The notes beneath the pieces are model-generated. The model searched no databases. It saw only the letters and a list, made by a program, of their open reading frames with translations, and was not told the DNA's origin. DNA of 9,520 bases from Ruminococcaceae bacterium UBA1448 (GTDB taxonomy: Bacteria; Bacillota; Clostridia; Oscillospirales; Ruminococcaceae), in NCBI GenBank assembly GCA_002329405.1, contig DCTE01000117.1, positions 7,822 through 17,341 on the forward strand, written 5' to 3'. This document shows, piece after piece, positions 6,917 to 9,520 of this stretch (positions are counted from its first letter, which is position 1; each line of letters starts with the position of its first letter). The position numbers and the translations under genes are program-made.

Positions 6917-7447
6917 GTGGATCTTCCACTGGATTTCTGGCCCGGATGGCGGCTGTGCGGTATCCAGCTCTGTGTGGAAGATGGCTGCCCGGATGATTGG
7001 GTTGAACTGTCTGACTGTTTGGGCTGTTGCTGTGAGATGAGACAGCTGCTGTCTGGTGGAAAGATCTATTTTGGCTTTCTGCGGCCAGGGGAATATCATC
7101 TGACGATCTGTCGAAAAAGGCGGATTCTTTCCGGCAATGCCGGATGCGGGGGTAACTGCAAACAGAACTGTCTGCAAAACCGCCAGGCTAACCGTCTAGC
7201 TAATTGCCAGGCTAATTGCCAGGCTAATTGCCAGGCTAATTGCCTAGCTAACCGGTTGGAAAACGGCGGGGCAATCTGCCGGAGAAATACCGGGAGGCTA
7301 TGCTGCCCACTCCGCCTGATTATCCGCCTGCCGCCTGGCGGCAATGTGGAAATATGCTGTAACCTCAGTCAATGCCAGTACCGGTGGCGATACGACCGTT
7401 GTCGTTATTTTTTCAACAGCGCAGATCCCAGAGTACGGCTCCGGTAA
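6917..7447 (+). CDS. Cysteine-rich protein with N-[C/R]-x-x tetrapeptide repeats (start uncertain)
   Basis: An unrecognised reading frame, open from before 6710 to the stop at 7447; from the GTG at 6917 it gives 176 residues with 22 cysteines. The first ~70 residues look like a degenerate copy of the carboxypeptidase-regulatory fold: WVELSD ... GGKIYFGFLRPGEYHLTI matches KYLFGGVTGGEYLV in the preceding protein. Then come nine tetrapeptides N-[C/R]-x-[A/Q/E] (7154-7261) and a basic, Cys-rich tail with CCPLRLIIRLPPGGNVEICC. The start is doubtful: no ATG fits, the AGGAGG at 6912 overlaps the GTG, and only a GGAAG precedes it. It could instead be reached by a -1 shift in the preceding gene. The changes between repeat units are often synonymous (AAC/AAT, TGC/TGT, CGC/CGT/CGG, CTG/CTA/TTG), arguing that this frame is truly translated. 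No signal peptide seen. Function unknown. Confidence 0.55.
   Translation: MDLPLDFWPGWRLCGIQLCVEDGCPDDWVELSDCLGCCCEMRQLLSGGKIYFGFLRPGEYHLTICRKRRILSGNAGCGGNCKQNCLQNRQANRLANCQANCQANCQANCLANRLENGGAICRRNTGRLCCPLRLIIRLPPGGNVEICCNLSQCQYRWRYDRCRYFFNSADPRVRLR
7154..7261 (+). repeat. Nine-unit 12-bp tandem repeat encoding N-[C/R]-x-x
   Basis: Nine in-frame 12-bp units: NCKQ, NCLQ, NRQA, NRLA, NCQA, NCQA, NCQA, NCLA, NRLE. The three central units (AATTGCCAGGCT, 7202-7237) are identical; the outer ones diverge by synonymous changes and by C/R, Q/L and A/E/Q swaps. Expansion by slippage in the centre with older diverged edges is the simplest reading. Confidence 0.9.
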
Positions 7448-7454
7448 ACAAAGT

Positions 7455-7511
7455 CCCCCTGTCACGCAGCTTTAGAAGACCTGATTCTTCAGGCGGCTGC
7501 ATGGCAGGGGG
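7455..7511. terminator. Large hairpin between convergent genes
   Basis: CCCCCTGTCACGCAGC (7455-7470) pairs with GCTGCATGGCAGGGGG (7496-7511) with one G-T wobble and one mismatch. The 25-nt loop can fold again (CCTGA-TTCT-TCAGG, 7480-7493). It lies between the stop at 7447 (plus) and the stop at 7557 (minus). T-rich flanks are weak (ACTTTGTTT on the minus side), so the terminator role rests mainly on position and stem strength. Confidence 0.55.
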
Positions 7512-7556
7512 ATATTCATGGTAATCAGATTTGGGAAGATGCCGCTTTATCAGGCA

Positions 7557-8756
7557 TCAGGCATTAAATACCTTTTCATCTAACCGCTTCATCGCTTCAA
7601 CGACCAGGCTGTGCGGAACGGCAAGGTTCAGGCGGATTGCATACGGACGGTTGAACGGACGGCCATCCTGCCAGACAACACCGACTGCAACGCCGGCACG
7701 CAGCAGGGTATCGACATCGGTCTGATGTTCCTTGCACCATTCTTCGCAGTCGAGATAGAGCATATAGGTGCCTTCCGGTTTTGCCAGGTGGACACCCTTA
7801 AAATGGGTTGTGATGTAATCATAAGCATAGTTGACGTTATCGGTCAGCACCTCGCACAGCTCGTCAACCCATTGTTCGCCCTCAGGCTTGTAGGCACCGA
7901 TCAGCGCGTGCATGCTCAGTACGTTCATCGAATTGTAGTGGGTGGTATTGGATTGGGCAACGACCCGTTCACGGAGATATTTGTTATAAATGACGTGATA
8001 AGAACCGATCAGGCCGGCGAGGTTAAAGGTCTTGGAAGGGGCATAGACGGCAATTGTACGGTTTTTCGCATCTTCACTGATCGACTGTGTCGGGATATGA
8101 TGATGGCCGGTCAGGATCAGGTCGCTCCAGATCTCGTCCGAAATAACGATGCAGTCGTTTTTGCGATAAACTTCCATCGCCTTTTCGATTTCTTCCTTTT
8201 CCCATACGCGGCCGGTTGGGTTGTGAGGGCTGCAAAAGATGGCGACATGGATATTGTTTTCCTTGATTTTACGGTCCATATCTTCATAATCCATCCGCCA
8301 GATGCCGTTTTCATCCTGGTAGAGCTCACTGTGGACAATCCGGCGGCCGGCATTTTTCATTGTACCGGTAAACCCGATATAGGTGGGGGAATGCAGCAAA
8401 ACTGCTTCGCTCACCGAGGTAAACGCCTGTACCGCAGCAGAGACGCATCCCAGTACGCCGTTTTCATAGCCGATCGCTTCTTCGGTCAGACCATCCACTC
8501 CATGACGCACCTTTTGCCAGTGGATAATGGAGTCGAAATATTCTTTTGACGGACGGAAGTATCCAAAAGCCGGATGCTGGACCCGTTCAATGATCGCCTG
8601 CTGGATGGTGGGGACTGTCGCAAAGTTCATATCGGCAACCCACATCGGGATTTTGGAATAACCAGGCTGGATCTCCGCACCGGGAATCGGAATAGCATCG
8701 ACGGCAATGGAGTCTTTTCCGGCACGGTCCATAATGGTCGTAAAATCGTATTTCAT
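7557..8756 (-). CDS. MalY/PatB-family PLP-dependent C-S lyase / aminotransferase
   Basis: A 399-residue fold-type I PLP enzyme of the MalY/PatB group, which typically acts as cystathionine beta-lyase or cysteine desulfhydrase, releasing thiol or sulfide, pyruvate and ammonia. Visible motifs: N-terminal MWVADMNFATVP (38-49), SPHNPTGRVW (176-185) with the carboxylate/PLP-binding Asn179, SDEIWSDL (206-213) with the PLP-ring Asp207, and YAPSKTFNLAG (238-248) with the Schiff-base Lys242. The length matches the family. I start at 8756, with AAAGGGG at about 8 nt; the open frame to 8846 runs through the promoter. It has its own leader, so it is likely monocistronic, with the ModE-like gene upstream on the same strand. 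Substrate choice (cystathionine, cysteine, other beta-C-S compounds) cannot be told from sequence. Confidence 0.92.
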   Translation of the reverse strand: MKYDFTTIMDRAGKDSIAVDAIPIPGAEIQPGYSKIPMWVADMNFATVPTIQQAIIERVQHPAFGYFRPSKEYFDSIIHWQKVRHGVDGLTEEAIGYENGVLGCVSAAVQAFTSVSEAVLLHSPTYIGFTGTMKNAGRRIVHSELYQDENGIWRMDYEDMDRKIKENNIHVAIFCSPHNPTGRVWEKEEIEKAMEVYRKNDCIVISDEIWSDLILTGHHHIPTQSISEDAKNRTIAVYAPSKTFNLAGLIGSYHVIYNKYLRERVVAQSNTTHYNSMNVLSMHALIGAYKPEGEQWVDELCEVLTDNVNYAYDYITTHFKGVHLAKPEGTYMLYLDCEEWCKEHQTDVDTLLRAGVAVGVVWQDGRPFNRPYAIRLNLAVPHSLVVEAMKRLDEKVFNA

Positions 8757-8779
8757 CAGAATACCCCTTTCAGTTATAC

Positions 8780-8799
8780 TGTTCGCAAACCCGCGAACA
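8780..8799. promoter_or_regulatory. 20-bp inverted repeat in the malY/patB-like leader
   Basis: TGTTCGC (8780-8786) and GCGAACA (8793-8799) are perfect 7-bp arms around AAACCC. It lies between the putative promoter and the start at 8756, about 12 nt downstream of the expected transcript start, so it may be an operator (roadblock) or an RNA hairpin in the leader. Confidence 0.5.
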
Positions 8800-8817
8800 A
8801 AACTGTTTTTCCCTCTT

Positions 8818-8846
8818 ATATTAGCATATTTGCCAATTTTTTTCAA
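8818..8846 (-). promoter_or_regulatory. Promoter of the MalY/PatB-like gene
   Basis: On the minus strand TTGAAA (8846-8841), 17 nt, TAATAT (8823-8818). This gives a leader of about 55 nt before the start at 8756. A second weaker candidate (TTGTTC, 16 nt, TATAAC, 8800-8773) overlaps the inverted repeat. Confidence 0.6.
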
Positions 8847-8914
8847 CAGATTTCCGGCTGAAAAACATGATTTATACCAGAATCCACGTTATTTCGCCAT
8901 ATCTTATCTGTTGT

Positions 8915-9271
8915 TTATTTTTTATCCGGGAAATAGCGGGTAAAGACTTCCTGCGCCAGCCGGTTGATTTCATTTTCCATCTCCCGGTAGCGATCGAGCA
9001 GTTCGCGCCCTTGAGAAGTCAGAACCATTTTCCCGCCGCCAGACCCGCCACGTTTTCCGTCCATCAGAGGATATCCGAGCTGGTTTTCAGCGCGGCGGAC
9101 AATTTTCCAGCCTTTGGAATAGGCCATTCCCATTTCCCGGCAGGCGGCGGACATAGAGCCATCCCGGTCTACTTTTTCCATCAGTTCGGCAATGCCGGTG
9201 CCGAAGAGCAGGTCATCTTTATATATGCGGAGACGGAGCTGGAGACGCAGTCCGCTTAATGGTGAATTCAT
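8915..9271 (-). CDS. Stand-alone ModE-type winged-helix regulator
   Basis: A 118-residue DNA-binding protein resembling the N-terminal domain of ModE, the molybdate-responsive repressor (LysR-like winged helix). Features: YKDDLLFGTGIAELMEKV (17-34), helix-turn-helix GSMSAACREMGMAYSKGWKIVRRAE (38-62), then the wing LGYPLMDGKRGGSGGGKMVLTSQG (65-88), whose G-rich ...GGSGGG... segment is characteristic, and a C-terminal helix (89-112). The molybdate-binding (MOP) domains of full ModE are absent, so it probably cannot bind oxyanion the usual way. Start 9271 is backed by AAAGGGG 8 nt upstream and a good promoter. No molybdenum transport or cofactor gene is in view; the next gene downstream is the PLP C-S lyase, 158 nt away. 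Regulated genes unknown. Confidence 0.87.
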   Translation of the reverse strand: MNSPLSGLRLQLRLRIYKDDLLFGTGIAELMEKVDRDGSMSAACREMGMAYSKGWKIVRRAENQLGYPLMDGKRGGSGGGKMVLTSQGRELLDRYREMENEINRLAQEVFTRYFPDKK

Positions 9272-9303
9272 CTGTCATGCCCCTTTACGATAGTATTATC
9301 ATT

Positions 9304-9332
9304 ATTATAGCACGGGACGAAAAAAATGTCGA
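9304..9332 (-). promoter_or_regulatory. Promoter of the ModE-like gene
   Basis: On the minus strand TCGACA (9332-9327), 17 nt, TATAAT (9309-9304); the start codon is 33 nt further on. Five of six bases of the -35 and all of the -10 match the sigma-A consensus. Confidence 0.75.
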
Positions 9333-9350
9333 TTTTTTTTCAGGAAGGGG

Positions 9351-9379
9351 TTGACAAATCAGACGAATGCTGATATAAT
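9351..9379 (+). promoter_or_regulatory. Consensus promoter of the tRNA-Ser gene
   Basis: TTGACA (9351-9356), 17 nt, TATAAT (9374-9379), a perfect sigma-A promoter, placing the transcript start about 30 nt before the mature tRNA. It lies back to back with the ModE-like gene's promoter. Confidence 0.9.
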
Positions 9380-9416
9380 CATTAACGTTGCAGCGAACAG
9401 AGCTGTTAGAATAACT

Positions 9417-9509
9417 GGAGAAGTCGCCTAGCTTGGTTTATGGCGCACGACTGGAACTCGTGTATGGGTTAATAGCTCATCGAGGGTTCGAATCCCTCCT
9501 TCTCCGCCA
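9417..9509 (+). tRNA. tRNA-Ser (anticodon GGA), CCA encoded
   Basis: A 93-nt type II tRNA. The acceptor stem GGAGAAG/CTTCTCC is fully paired (9417-9423 with 9499-9505), the discriminator is G9506 and CCA is 9507-9509. Anticodon stem CACGA/TCGTG encloses loop CTGGAAC, so the anticodon is GGA (9453-9455), reading UCC/UCU serine codons. A long variable arm (ATGGG...CTCAT, with one G-T pair) and T arm GAGGG-TTCGAAT-CCCTC complete the class II fold typical of serine. Confidence 0.97.
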
Positions 9510-9520
9510 AAGAAGTGGTA

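Noticed and set aside
6907..7041. 44-codon frame starting at the ATG at 6907
   Set aside because: No correctly spaced ribosome site, and it overlaps the longer frame that has repeat and fold evidence.
7154..7261. CRISPR or origin iteron array
   Set aside because: Units are 12 bp, directly adjacent without spacers, and in coding phase; no cas or replication gene is nearby.
7096..7344. Antisense frame with (AWQL)n repeat over the 12-bp repeats
   Set aside because: Its only start is a TTG with no ribosome site; repeat-unit changes preserve the plus-strand reading better.
7611..8549. 312-codon plus-strand open frame
   Set aside because: Antisense to the MalY/PatB-like gene, whose catalytic motifs are all in place; shadow frame.

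Overview
The window looks like the chromosome of a low-to-mid-GC Firmicute of the class Clostridia, probably an Oscillospiraceae/Ruminococcaceae-type gut bacterium. This rests on strong AGGAGG/AAAGGGG ribosome sites, sigma-A type promoters, an encoded CCA on the tRNA, an SDR-type D-mannonate oxidoreductase of the Bacillus/Clostridium kind, and the mix of families. It is inference from style, not a database match.

Left half (1-5780): a carbohydrate-catabolism locus. A 5'-truncated SDR oxidoreductase (UxuB-like, plus strand) converges on a four-gene minus-strand operon, with a shared hairpin terminator between them. The operon reads, in transcription order, TIM-barrel isomerase/epimerase - Gfo/Idh/MocA dehydrogenase - TIM-barrel - Gfo/Idh/MocA, i.e. 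the same two-enzyme module twice. It is divergently transcribed from an AraC-family regulator with a cupin sensor domain. A 27-bp inverted repeat sits over the putative operon promoter. The likely logic is that AraC senses a sugar, the Gfo/Idh enzymes oxidise a sugar or glycoside hydroxyl to a keto form, the TIM-barrel enzymes isomerise, epimerise or eliminate, and the hexuronate arm (UxuB) finishes part of the product.

Middle (5780-7450): a 217-nt leader with mutually exclusive hairpins precedes a signal-less protein of three carboxypeptidase-regulatory-like beta-sandwich repeats. Immediately downstream is an odd cysteine-rich reading frame (22 Cys in 176 residues) with one degenerate copy of the same fold and a block of nine tetrapeptide repeats, N-[C/R]-x-x, encoded by a 12-bp tandem repeat. 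It has no convincing start of its own. A canonical-looking -1 slippery heptamer lies in the preceding gene in the right frame to fuse the two. This pair is the least explained part of the window.

Right part (7450-9520): on the minus strand, a MalY/PatB-type PLP-dependent C-S lyase/aminotransferase and, upstream of it, a stand-alone ModE-type winged-helix regulator, each with a recognisable promoter. A consensus promoter then drives a plus-strand tRNA-Ser(GGA) near the right edge. No mobile element, CRISPR array or rRNA was seen, and no gene-free stretch exceeds 300 bases.
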